DNA from: Thermatribacter sp964570785
Lineage (GTDB): Bacteria; Atribacterota; Atribacteria; Atribacterales; Thermatribacteraceae
DNA length: 39,567 nucleotides
Assembly: GCA_964570785.1 (NCBI GenBank)
Contig: CAZMZG010000013.1
Span: forward strand, 1 to 39,567
Reading direction: 5' to 3'
The notes beneath the pieces were generated by a model. The model was not told where the DNA came from and ran no database searches. It saw only the letters and a list, made by a program, of their open reading frames with translations. How positions within the stretch are numbered: position 1 is the stretch's first letter; every line of letters starts with the position of its first letter. The translations under genes were made by a program, and so were the position numbers. Of the stretch, positions 17,849 through 25,760 are shown piece after piece.

Positions 17849-18857
17849 ACTGAATAATCCTCCCTCGTTTACTCTTCAAAAAGCTCAGAATTGGCAAAAA
17901 CTCCCTTCTAAGCACTTTATCGATTTTCAATAGATTAAAACCCTCAGTTCCAGTCATTATTCCTAACTGCTCCGCCAAAAAAAGCAAAGAAACATACTCC
18001 GGAAAGCAACCCAATTTGTTTTCCTCAAAACAAAGAGAATAAAGAAAGTGTATTCGCTCCAACAACTTTTTCTTGCGCTGAGGATCAGAAAGAAATGAAG
18101 CACGAACCTCTCTTTCCCAACGGCAAAGAGAACCAGCAAGCTCTTTTACTATTTTTACCAGCTCATCTTCGGCCACTCCCAGCGCAAAATAATTAGAAAT
18201 CTCAAAAACGTGGGCAAGCATCCTATCATTTCCACCAAATCCCCTAATCAGGACCCCTTCCTTTTCCTTCAACCATTGATAAAGTTTATCAACACCGTAA
18301 AGAAAAGAAATCGCTGGAAGATGGATTCTTACCACCACTTGCAAACCAGTACCTGCCTGTTCGGGCAAAGCAGTCAAAAAACCAATTTTTTCATCGAAAG
18401 CAAACTCCAGGTGTTTACCAAGCAAAGTTTCCAAGCGACTAACCCCTAAAAAACAGGCATCAAGATGAGTGAAGTCTTCTGCCTCTGCAAACATCCTGAA
18501 ATGATCCTGGTAGTTAACTAAAATTCCTTGATCTCCCTTAAAGATCAGGACTTTGCCTTTAGATAAATCGTTCAAAGCGGGCATCACAAAAAGACTTTGC
18601 TCCCACCGCTTCCAAACTCTTTCGTTTTTTTCGTCCCAAAACAGCCAGTTAAAGCCTCTTCTTTTAAGGTACTTTTCAAAAACCTCTCGGAATCTGCAAA
18701 TAACTTCTTCCTTCCATATACCGCTGGCACCTGAAGCAAAAGGATAACCCGCTAAATTACGCACACACAGAACTCCAGCTCGCATAGCACAGCTTTGCCA
18801 TCCAAAACTGTCGGAATATCTTTTTTGAGTAAATCTCAACGCAGGAAAGAAATTCAT
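17841..18857 (-). CDS. mcsB: McsB-like protein, probably inactive as an arginine kinase
   Basis: 338 aa against about 363 in Bacillus subtilis. It aligns with the McsB/guanidino-kinase fold through RNLAGYPF (33-40), NYQDHFRM (115-122), GTGLQVVVRIHLPAI (169-183) and FEISNYFALG. The family's key positions are changed: SSRIRLARN is reduced to GVLCVRN; NEEDH has become NYQDH; the cysteine motif SCPTNVGTG is ALPEQAGTG (Leu164 in place of Cys); GEGSEA is GGNDRM; and the arginine-rich RVYRSYG region is lost. In known McsB these residues bind ATP and arginine and drive phosphorylation of CtsR and misfolded proteins. The operon position and the ATGA overlap with mcsA leave no doubt about descent, but kinase activity is doubtful; it may act as a ClpC adaptor. 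Confidence 0.85.
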   Translation of the reverse strand: MNFFPALRFTQKRYSDSFGWQSCAMRAGVLCVRNLAGYPFASGASGIWKEEVICRFREVFEKYLKRRGFNWLFWDEKNERVWKRWEQSLFVMPALNDLSKGKVLIFKGDQGILVNYQDHFRMFAEAEDFTHLDACFLGVSRLETLLGKHLEFAFDEKIGFLTALPEQAGTGLQVVVRIHLPAISFLYGVDKLYQWLKEKEGVLIRGFGGNDRMLAHVFEISNYFALGVAEDELVKIVKELAGSLCRWEREVRASFLSDPQRKKKLLERIHFLYSLCFEENKLGCFPEYVSLLFLAEQLGIMTGTEGFNLLKIDKVLRREFLPILSFLKSKRGRIIQYV

Positions 18858-19339
18858 TTTAATTTCGACTGTAGGCGCTCCAAGGCCCTCTTGAGATAGT
18901 TAGCCCGCTCATAATTTTCTTCAAGAATACACTTCTCGAAATCTCTCTTCAACCTCTGAAAGTCTCTTTCCAATCTTCTTCGCTTAAGCCATAAATAAGG
19001 CTTTTTACCTACATGGTAAGAGCCACAGGCACGCAGGTACGGCTCCAATAAAGAACCAAAAGAAGCATAGCAATAGGGACAACCCAATACGCCCTTCCGC
19101 AAAAAATCCTCAAAGCTCATCTGGCAAAAATTACACTTTTGAGAAGAAGCATCCAGAGAATACCCGAACTCAGAAACCCCAGAAAACTCGCTTGGACTAA
19201 GGTTAACATTGGTAAAGTAAGCTACCGAAATCTTATAGGCACAGTTCTTACATAAAAAGAGCTTTTGCCTTACTTTTTTATGGCTAACTACGTAAACAGC
19301 TATTGAAGCCTCAGAGCGACCACAAAGACTACACCTCAT
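18854..19339 (-). CDS. mcsA: McsA-like zinc-finger / UVR protein
   Basis: 161 aa. Two pairs of CxxC cysteines in the N-terminal half (CSLC and CKNC; CNFC and CPYC) form zinc-binding sites. A C-terminal UVR motif follows (FEKCILEENYERANYLKRAL, residues ~133-152). McsA activates McsB and links it to ClpC. The start is ATG 19339 with GGAG before it; it overlaps the ctsR stop by 11 bases and ends in an ATGA overlap with mcsB, so the set is translationally coupled. Confidence 0.93.
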   Translation of the reverse strand: MRCSLCGRSEASIAVYVVSHKKVRQKLFLCKNCAYKISVAYFTNVNLSPSEFSGVSEFGYSLDASSQKCNFCQMSFEDFLRKGVLGCPYCYASFGSLLEPYLRACGSYHVGKKPYLWLKRRRLERDFQRLKRDFEKCILEENYERANYLKRALERLQSKLK

Positions 19340-19820
19340 TTTCTCTCCATCCCAAAACTCGAAGCAACATTTCCCTAAAAATATGAGACCTCAACACATT
19401 CTTTTCGGCAACCAGATTGCCATTATCTTCCCTTAAATTGGAAAGAGCATTAATCGTTGCCGCTTTCATAAGCGCTGCTTCTCGCCCTGTGATATACCCT
19501 TCTCTTCTCAGAAGCTCTACCAGATCCTCCACTTCTACCTCTCGTAAGCCTTTGTCTCTTTCTTCCACATACCTGATAATCGGTTCCAGCCGATCCAGGA
19601 TAATGCGTTTTATGCGCACATAACCGCTGCCCCCACGCCTGCTTTCCACGATGAAACCCCGTGCAACACTAAAGCGGGTTGCCAGCACATAGTTTATCTG
19701 GGAAGGAGCACATTCAAACTCTATGGCGAGCTTCCCCCGTTGAACAACGATCGCCTGATCAGGAGAAGTTTCTATCATCCTCATCAAATATTTTTCGATA
19801 GCGTCACAGAGGGATCTCAT
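19329..19820 (-). CDS. ctsR: Transcriptional repressor CtsR
   Basis: 163 aa. The winged helix-turn-helix shows the CtsR signature: QRGKLAIEFECAPSQINYVL, then TRFSVARGFIVESRRGGSGY with the glycine-rich wing. The C-terminal domain contains YITGREAALM. CtsR represses class III heat-shock genes at GGTCAAA-type repeats. Such a site lies just upstream at 19850-19866, directly after the -10 box, so the operon ctsR-mcsA-mcsB-clpC is most likely autoregulated. Confidence 0.96.
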   Translation of the reverse strand: MRSLCDAIEKYLMRMIETSPDQAIVVQRGKLAIEFECAPSQINYVLATRFSVARGFIVESRRGGSGYVRIKRIILDRLEPIIRYVEERDKGLREVEVEDLVELLRREGYITGREAALMKAATINALSNLREDNGNLVAEKNVLRSHIFREMLLRVLGWRENEV

Positions 19821-19849
19821 TTCTGATCACTCTTTCATATCTCAGGTTC

Positions 19850-19866
19850 ATTGACTATTTTTGACC
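19850..19866 (-). promoter_or_regulatory. CtsR operator (heptad direct repeat)
   Basis: Minus strand GGTCAAAAATAGTCAAT fits the CtsR consensus RGTCAAA-NAN-RGTCAAA with one mismatch in the last base. It lies between the -10 box and the ctsR start, where binding would block transcription. Confidence 0.8.
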
Positions 19867-19876
19867 TTCAAATAAG

Positions 19877-19904
19877 ATTATACCCAACTTTCTTAAACTG
19901 TCAA
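19877..19904 (-). promoter_or_regulatory. Strong promoter of the ctsR operon
   Basis: Perfect -35 TTGACA (19904-19899), 16-nt spacer, perfect -10 TATAAT (19882-19877). The -35 overlaps the stop codon of lysS. Confidence 0.85.
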
Positions 19905-21379
19905 CCCAAACGTGTCCTCAAAATAGGAAAGAGAATTACTTCCCGGATGGAAGGAGAATCAGTCAAAATCATTACCAGGCGATCTATGCCTATTCCAAGA
20001 CCTCCGGTGGGGGGCATGCCGTATTCCAGTGCCTCTATATAATCCTCGTCAATGAGGTGTGCCTCAACATCACCGGCTTCCCTTTTCAGAAGTTGTTGCT
20101 CAAATCTTCTCCTCTGCTCAAAAGGATCGTTCAGCTCACTATAGGCGTTACCCACCTCTTCCCGAGCAATGAACAATTCAAAACGTTCCGCGATTCTCGG
20201 ATCATCAACTTTTGCCTTGGCAAGGGGAGAAATTTCGACCGGATAATCCAGCACAAAAGTGGGATTGATTAGCTCAGGCTGCACAAGTTTTTCCAAAAAT
20301 TCGTTAATAAACTTACCTCTATCCCATTTATCATCGAAAGCGATCTCCAGTTCTCTCGCTTTATTTTTCAACTCCTCATAAGAAGCATTGAGTACATTAA
20401 GCCCTAATTTTCCCCTCAAAAAATCAACCAGATAGACTCTTGGCCAGGGCGGAGTAAAATCGACTTCCAAGCCCTGGTAAACCACCTTATAACCCCCGGT
20501 AAGCTTAAAAACCAGGCTGGATAGCAATTCTTCACAAAGTTCCATCATGCCCTGATAATCACTGTAAGCCTCGTACAGTTCGAGCATAGTAAATTCCGGA
20601 TTATGACGCGTAGAAATACCTTCGTTGCGAAAATTACGATTGATCTCATAAACTTTTTCGAATCCCCCTACTATCAACCTCTTCAAAAACAGCTCGGGCG
20701 CGATGCGTAAGTAAAGTTCCATCTGAAGAGCATTATGAAAAGTTTTAAAAGGACGTGCCAGTGCACCACCCGGGATAACCTGCATCATGGGAGTTTCTAC
20801 TTCCAAAAAGCCCCTCTGGTCGAGAAAAGCACGAATTTCTCTCAAAATCCTGGAGCGAGTGAAAAACACCTGACGAGTCTTCTCGTTCATGATAAGATCC
20901 AGATATCTCTTACGGTAACGGACTTCCACGTCCTTAAGACCATGCCACTTTTCGGGAAGGGGGCGCAAACACTTACTCAGTAACACGAGATCTCTGGCCA
21001 GCACCGTAAGTTCTCCAGCCCGGGTTTTAAAGACCAAACCCTTCGCTCCAACCAGATCTCCCACGTCCAGCTTGCTGAATAGAAGGTACTTTTCTTCTCC
21101 CAAAATATCTTTTTTAACATAAACCTGGATTTTACCGCTTGAGTCCTGAAGGTCAAAAAACGCCGCCTTGCCATGGCGTCTGAGCGCCATTATTCTGCCT
21201 GCCACACCAACCTCTATGTCTTTGTCCAGAAAATCAACTTCCCGCTCTTTTATTTCAAAAATAGAGTGCGTTTTCGAAAAACGGCCATTATAGGGATCCA
21301 AACTTCTTTCTTTGAAAAAGCTAATTTTCTCGACTCTTTCAAAATACGATTGATCCTTGTTTTCTCCTGCAGAAGTCAA
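19901..21379 (-). CDS. lysS: Lysine--tRNA ligase (class II)
   Basis: 492 aa. N-terminal OB-fold anticodon domain (VGVAGRIMALRRHGKAAFFD), then the class II core: motif 1 around RSRILREIRAFLDQRGFLEV, motif 2 NRNFRNEGISTRHNPEFTML, motif 3 GLGIGIDRLVMIL. The start is TTG 21379 with AGGAG about 7 nt before it, 4 nt after the greA stop. The greA-lysS pairing is common in bacteria. Confidence 0.97.
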   Translation of the reverse strand: MTSAGENKDQSYFERVEKISFFKERSLDPYNGRFSKTHSIFEIKEREVDFLDKDIEVGVAGRIMALRRHGKAAFFDLQDSSGKIQVYVKKDILGEEKYLLFSKLDVGDLVGAKGLVFKTRAGELTVLARDLVLLSKCLRPLPEKWHGLKDVEVRYRKRYLDLIMNEKTRQVFFTRSRILREIRAFLDQRGFLEVETPMMQVIPGGALARPFKTFHNALQMELYLRIAPELFLKRLIVGGFEKVYEINRNFRNEGISTRHNPEFTMLELYEAYSDYQGMMELCEELLSSLVFKLTGGYKVVYQGLEVDFTPPWPRVYLVDFLRGKLGLNVLNASYEELKNKARELEIAFDDKWDRGKFINEFLEKLVQPELINPTFVLDYPVEISPLAKAKVDDPRIAERFELFIAREEVGNAYSELNDPFEQRRRFEQQLLKREAGDVEAHLIDEDYIEALEYGMPPTGGLGIGIDRLVMILTDSPSIREVILFPILRTRLG

Positions 21380-21383
21380 AGCA

Positions 21384-21881
21384 CTACTCCTCCCTTTTCT
21401 TGATATCCAGAACTCGGTACTTGACTACTCCAGCCGGCACCTTCAGCTCAACTATATCACCCCGTTTCTTGCCAAGAAGAGCCTGTGCAAGAGGTGATTC
21501 GAAAGAAATCTTTTTCTCGGAAGGATTAGCTTCCACCGAATCAACTATGGTGTAATCGGTTTCAGTGCCCCGGTTAAGGTTTTTAAGAAAAACTCTTACT
21601 CCAAGATGTACCTTTTCAACGTCTTCTTCAGTATCATCAATAATAATTGCCCTCTGCAGTTTTTCCTCAAGAGCCAGTATTTTTCCTTCTATAAAGGCTT
21701 GTTCGTTTTTTGCCTCTTCGTACTCTGCGTTTTCACTCAAGTCTCCAAAAGATAGGGCATGCTGGATTTTTTCGGCCACTTCTTTGCGTTTCACAGACTT
21801 AAGAAATTTCAGTTCCTCCTCAAGTTTTTCATAACCCTTACGGGTTAAAATAACCTTCCCGTCGCTGATTTTCTTCTCCAT
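21384..21881 (-). CDS. greA: Transcription elongation factor GreA
   Basis: 165 aa from ATG 21881; GGGAGG lies 9 nt upstream. The frame continues 10 codons further up, but this start gives the family N-terminus (VILTRKGYEKLEEELKFLK). The N-terminal coiled coil contains the conserved SFGDLSENAEYEEAK acidic tip that enters the RNA polymerase secondary channel to stimulate cleavage of backtracked RNA; a C-terminal FKBP-like domain follows. First gene of the greA-lysS unit. Confidence 0.96.
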   Translation of the reverse strand: MEKKISDGKVILTRKGYEKLEEELKFLKSVKRKEVAEKIQHALSFGDLSENAEYEEAKNEQAFIEGKILALEEKLQRAIIIDDTEEDVEKVHLGVRVFLKNLNRGTETDYTIVDSVEANPSEKKISFESPLAQALLGKKRGDIVELKVPAGVVKYRVLDIKKREE

Positions 21882-21921
21882 AGTTTTACGCCTCCCAAAA
21901 CGGCCTATCAACTTTCAAAAT

Positions 21922-21950
21922 ACCATATAGAAAGCCCCCTTTATTGTCAA
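21922..21950 (-). promoter_or_regulatory. Promoter of greA-lysS
   Basis: Minus strand: -35 TTGACA (21950-21945), 17-nt spacer, -10 TATGGT (21927-21922), about 40 nt before the greA ATG. Confidence 0.65.
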
Positions 21951-21959
21951 GACATCACC

Positions 21960-22472
21960 TTAGCTTCTGGCAAAGCGCTGATGCCAAACATCCACTAAAA
22001 AAGCACCAGCATATCCACAAAAGAAACCAAAGAACATTCCTACAAAAACAAGCAAAGGCAAATACAAGAATATAGCCCTGTTTTCTACATACAAAAAAGC
22101 CACTGACAGCTGAGCAAGGTTGTGGACTACTGCCGAAACCACACTGAGGCCGACCACCGAACGCAACCTCCTCGAAAGAACATAAAGAACCAGAAAGCTG
22201 GCAATTCCTCCACTCAAGCTTAAAAAGAAACCGATATTTAAAAAGGTGCCCCCCAGGAGATTGCCTATCAGGATACGGGCCAGCAAAACCAATAGAGCTT
22301 CTCGAGAGCCAATTGCAAAAAACACAAACAGAGTAACAATGTTGGCCAATCCCACTTTTACCCCCGGTAAAGGGAGCAAAGGAGGAAAACTACTCTCCAG
22401 AAAATGCAGTGCAACAGCAATACCCGTAAAGACGCCCGAATAAACTACTTTCCTGCCGTTCCAGAACCCCAT
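21960..22472 (-). CDS. Gx transporter / Hpre_diP_synt_I family membrane protein
   Basis: About 170 aa, nearly all hydrophobic with five or six membrane segments. GVKVGLANIVTLFVFFAIG, LARILIGNLLGGTFLNIGFF and SVVSAVVHNLAQL are typical of the family once called 'heptaprenyl diphosphate synthase component I' and now usually Gx transporter, which resembles ECF substrate-binding subunits. The substrate is unknown and direct prenyl synthase activity is doubtful. ATG 22472 is chosen; a TTG at 22481 is the upstream alternative, and neither has a strong ribosome-binding site. Confidence 0.82.
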   Translation of the reverse strand: MGFWNGRKVVYSGVFTGIAVALHFLESSFPPLLPLPGVKVGLANIVTLFVFFAIGSREALLVLLARILIGNLLGGTFLNIGFFLSLSGGIASFLVLYVLSRRLRSVVGLSVVSAVVHNLAQLSVAFLYVENRAIFLYLPLLVFVGMFFGFFCGYAGAFLVDVWHQRFARS

Positions 22473-22623
22473 CTTCACCAAGAAACAAAGACATTTACTT
22501 CAATTATCGCACAAAATGTCCTGAAAAGCTTAAAGTAGGAATTCTTTCAAGCTTCAGGTATGCTTCAACATTAGAACAAATGGCCACCTTCTAACTCTAA
22601 TTTTATCTATTAATCGGAACAAG

Positions 22624-22632
22624 TGATAAAAT
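22624..22632 (+). promoter_or_regulatory. Extended -10 promoter for the SAM hydrolase / pseudopilin operon
   Basis: TGATAAAAT, an extended -10 element, 50 nt before the chosen ATG at 22683. If used, transcription starts near 22640, which rules out the longer frame start at 22623. Confidence 0.4.
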
Positions 22633-22682
22633 TTTTATTCGGGGAAAAATGGGTAGTTTTACCTCTAAAGAGGAAAAATCAA

Positions 22683-23486
22683 ATGCTTATTGCTTTCCTA
22701 TCAGACTGGGGACTAAAGAGCTACTATGTGGGAGTATGCAAAGCGGTTATCTGTTCCATTAACCCAGAAGCAAAGGTTATCGATCTTACCCACGAGATTG
22801 AACCCTTCTGTGTCCGAGAGGCGATGCATATACTTTATAGAGCGTACAGAAATTTTCCACCTCAAACTGTTTTTCTGGCAGTCGTTGACTATGGAGTGGG
22901 CACCGAAAGAAAGGCCATAGCTTTCTCCACAAAAAGCGGTTATCTCTTCGTGGGTCCGGATAACGGACTGTTCACTCTTATTGCAGAGGAAGATGTCATC
23001 TGTGAAGCGAGAGAACTTAGCAATACAAGTTTCTTTTACAAGAAAGAGCCCTCGTCTAGCTTTCATGGAAGAGACATTTTCGCCCCCTGTGCTGCATTCC
23101 TGAGTAAAGGCACACCTCTTGAAAGCTTCGGACCTCCTCTTTCAGGAATCACTCTTCTCAACTATCAAAAGCCACAACTTGAAAAAGATAAAATCACCGG
23201 TGAAATCGCTTTTTTCGATCGCTTTGGAAACATAGAAACCAACATTCCAGAAATATGGTTCTCTAATCAAAAAGGGCTAAAGCTTTACCAAAAATTGCCG
23301 ATATACATAAATGGTAAAATGTATATGGCCTATTACGTACCAACTTATGGCAATGTTCCTCAAGGTGAGATTCTGCTACACGGGGATAGTTCGGGTTTTT
23401 TGGAAATAGCCGTTAATCAAGGAAACGCACGGGAAAAGTTGAAAGCAAAAGCAGGGTCTTTGGTGGAAGTTTATCTTCCTCAATAG
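22683..23486 (+). CDS. SAM hydrolase (SAM hydroxide adenosyltransferase, DUF62)
   Basis: About 267 aa. The family splits S-adenosylmethionine into adenosine and methionine with water (relatives make 5'-fluoro or chloro-adenosine). Motifs: LSDWGLKSYYVGVCKAVI, VVDYGVGTERK, GPDNGLFT, the SFHGRDIFAP block and a C-terminal FDRFGNIETNIP. ATG 22683 is chosen because AGAGG lies 9 nt before it and the family starts at this strand (MLIAFLSDWG); the longer frame from GTG 22623 has no site. First gene of a plus-strand cluster with pseudopilins, 12 nt ahead of the next gene; the link to pili is unexplained. Confidence 0.9.
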   Translation: MLIAFLSDWGLKSYYVGVCKAVICSINPEAKVIDLTHEIEPFCVREAMHILYRAYRNFPPQTVFLAVVDYGVGTERKAIAFSTKSGYLFVGPDNGLFTLIAEEDVICEARELSNTSFFYKKEPSSSFHGRDIFAPCAAFLSKGTPLESFGPPLSGITLLNYQKPQLEKDKITGEIAFFDRFGNIETNIPEIWFSNQKGLKLYQKLPIYINGKMYMAYYVPTYGNVPQGEILLHGDSSGFLEIAVNQGNAREKLKAKAGSLVEVYLPQ

Positions 23487-23498
23487 GGGGAAAAGAAT

Positions 23499-23981
23499 AT
23501 GTTGAACAGCTTCTTAGAAAAGGGCTCCTCGTTGATTGAGGTTATATTCATCATTTCCATTGCAGTCTTTGCAGTAAGCGCTCTTGCCTTTTTACTATGG
23601 CAGACGACTTCTACTCAACACTCTGCCCAAGCACTCCTTGCAGCTACAACTATAGCTCAGGATATTATAGATTATTTAAGAAATAAAAGTTTTCAGGAAA
23701 TAGTTGACACCTATAACCTGGAAGAAAACCCCAATTTAGAGGTAAGCTTAGCCGATTTCTGGAACGAAGATAACCCGGCACCAGATCTTTCTTTATTACC
23801 CGGTGTACTTGAAAACTCTTACCTTACTTTCACTCAGGAAGCAGAAGGAAAAATAAAAACAGTAGTCAATTTGATCTGGAAGGAACCAACAAATCGTCCC
23901 ACCCAGGAGCGAAACTTTAAGGTAGCCACCTACATCGTAAGGGGAGGGCTGAATGACTATATTTCTCCAAGCTCGGATTAA
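23499..23981 (+). CDS. Type IV prepilin-like protein (PilV/GspI-like)
   Basis: 160 aa. A class III signal: short positive leader, then cleavage site EKG-SSLIEV with Glu at +5 of the mature protein, and a hydrophobic helix IFIISIAVFAVSALAFLLW. The remainder is acidic and soluble, with little resemblance to any named pilin. The pattern is that of a minor pseudopilin processed by a prepilin peptidase. It overlaps the next gene by 29 bases. A GGGG-rich site precedes the ATG. Confidence 0.8.
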   Translation: MLNSFLEKGSSLIEVIFIISIAVFAVSALAFLLWQTTSTQHSAQALLAATTIAQDIIDYLRNKSFQEIVDTYNLEENPNLEVSLADFWNEDNPAPDLSLLPGVLENSYLTFTQEAEGKIKTVVNLIWKEPTNRPTQERNFKVATYIVRGGLNDYISPSSD

Positions 23982-24549
23982 CAAAGAGAAAGGACTTTCC
24001 ATGATTGAATTACTCTTGGTGATAGCCACCCTGGGGCTGATTTTGGGAGCACTGTACCAGTTTTTATTGCTGGCCAATCAGCAAGGTCGAAACACTGCTT
24101 CTAAACAGATTTCAGCAGATCAAATAAATCTTTTACTAAAAAGCGTATCGCAAGAGATTCGTAATGCTCTGTCAGTAAACATAAACTCAGAAGGAGGGAA
24201 TATCGACTATTTTGAATCCCAAATTGACGAAGAAAACCCTCAACCTCTTCTTATACTCACTATCTCTATCCCCGATCCCGAAGGAGAAAGCGAAAGTTTA
24301 GAGATACGATATGAGATCGTGCTAAACGAAGCTCTCTGGGAAAGCAAAGGAGAAAAAGAATATATGCTCCGAAAAAGCATTTATCGAGAATCTTCTCTGG
24401 TTAAATCGCCTGTATTAATAGAAAAAGTTCATTCTTTCAGAGTGCAGAAGACCTCCCAAAGTATCAGCATAGAAGTGGAAGTACCACTGGGAGAAGGAAT
24501 AAGGAATTTCCACACCTCGGTAACCGTACGCAACCCTCTTTCCACATGA
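23953..24549 (+). CDS. Type IV prepilin-like protein (PilW/GspJ-like)
   Basis: 198 aa. Cleavage site NKEKG-LSMIEL with Glu at +5, then the hydrophobic helix LLVIATLGLILGALYQFLLL. A soluble C-terminal domain follows with beta-rich stretches (PLLILTISIPDPEG). It fits PilW/GspJ-type minor pseudopilins by position and layout. GGGAGG lies 5 nt before ATG 23953, inside the previous gene. Confidence 0.8.
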   Translation: MTIFLQARINKEKGLSMIELLLVIATLGLILGALYQFLLLANQQGRNTASKQISADQINLLLKSVSQEIRNALSVNINSEGGNIDYFESQIDEENPQPLLILTISIPDPEGESESLEIRYEIVLNEALWESKGEKEYMLRKSIYRESSLVKSPVLIEKVHSFRVQKTSQSISIEVEVPLGEGIRNFHTSVTVRNPLST

Positions 24550-24561
24550 GGAGGTGAAAGC

Positions 24562-25740
24562 ATGAAGGAAAAAGGCTTCCCTAAGAACCAAGGCTCAGTA
24601 ATAGTAGCAGTGCTTGCGCTTGTAGGAGCCGTAGCAATTATTCTTGGCACAACATCCACACTTACTACCTCAGGATACCGCAAGGCCCTCCTTACTGCCC
24701 GCCAGCTACAAGCTCTTTATGCTGCTGAAGCCGGCATCGAAGATTTCCTTTACAAAAGAAATAATGGAATAGAGCTTTCCGAAGGTAAGATAGGAGAAGA
24801 TGCAGACAACTTCATCTTTCAAATAGAAAACTTCACCTTTAAATACCCCAAAATCCCAGCCAGCACCATGAACTTTACAGGTATATCTTCAGGGGTTACC
24901 AAAACTATAACTTGCACCTTTGAAGAAGAACCCTCCATGCCAGCAGTTTTTCGCAATGCTTTAGCTTCAGAAACAAACTTAGAGCTGACCGGTAATTCCC
25001 TTATCAAGAGTTCTGACGAAGATAGAATGCATGGTAACGTTTACGCCCACCAAAACATTAACGCAAAAGGCAATACTTACGTCTCAGGTTATGCAATCTC
25101 AGCCTACGGTACAGTAAGTATCCGAGGAAACGCAACTATCGAACAGGGAATTTTAGAGGGAGAGATGTATTACCAGGAAATACCAGAGATTACTCCTGAA
25201 GCACAAGAAGCCTGGATGGAAGAGGCTCAAAGTGGCACAAATTATTCCGACGATCTAGTTTATTCTGGAAACAACAACCTCAGTTTCGACGATACCTTTG
25301 TAGATGGAAATTTACACCTCACTGGTAACACCTCCATACTTCTTGAGGATGATGCAGTAATCTATGTAAAAGGTAATTTAAAGATAAATGGTAATGCTTC
25401 CGTTCAAGGCCAAGGAATTTTTATAGTTGAAGGAACAATCACCATTAACGGCAACATGGAACACGTGTTAAATCAACCTGCCTCAGTAGCTTTTGTAAGC
25501 CTGAGTGAAGAAGAATCTAAAATCAATGGCAACGGAGAAGTGACCGGTGTTTTTTTTGCTCCCAATGGAACCATAAAAATAGCCGGTAATTCACAAATAT
25601 TCGGGTCTGTAGTAGCTGAAGAAATCAAGTTCACAGGTAACGCAGATATAACCTACAATGTGGACCTTCTGGACAACCCACCACCACTCGATCCTCACGG
25701 TGTTTTCAGATTAACCCACTGGGAAGAAAATTTTTCTTAA
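24562..25740 (+). CDS. PilX/GspK-like pseudopilin fused to a beta-helix-like domain
   Basis: 392 aa. The N-terminus is PilX-like: KNQG-SVIVAVLALVGAVAIILG followed by QLQALYAAEAGIEDF. It lacks Glu at +5, as GspK does. From about residue 150 to 370 it carries a repeat of short G-N turns spaced about every 8-12 residues (GNVYAHQNINAKGNTY, GNLKINGNASVQGQG, PNGTIKIAGNSQIFGSV), typical of right-handed beta-helix or polymer-forming surface domains (DUF7305-like). GAGGAGGTG precedes the ATG. It probably tips or decorates a pilus-like structure; that is inference. Confidence 0.75.
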   Translation: MKEKGFPKNQGSVIVAVLALVGAVAIILGTTSTLTTSGYRKALLTARQLQALYAAEAGIEDFLYKRNNGIELSEGKIGEDADNFIFQIENFTFKYPKIPASTMNFTGISSGVTKTITCTFEEEPSMPAVFRNALASETNLELTGNSLIKSSDEDRMHGNVYAHQNINAKGNTYVSGYAISAYGTVSIRGNATIEQGILEGEMYYQEIPEITPEAQEAWMEEAQSGTNYSDDLVYSGNNNLSFDDTFVDGNLHLTGNTSILLEDDAVIYVKGNLKINGNASVQGQGIFIVEGTITINGNMEHVLNQPASVAFVSLSEEESKINGNGEVTGVFFAPNGTIKIAGNSQIFGSVVAEEIKFTGNADITYNVDLLDNPPPLDPHGVFRLTHWEENFS

Positions 25741-25760
25741 ATCAAAAGGGGGTTTAAAAA

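Noticed and set aside
22520..22560. Imperfect inverted repeat with two AAGCTT sites upstream of the Gx transporter
   Set aside because: Mismatched stem and no T-run; may be chance in AT-rich sequence.
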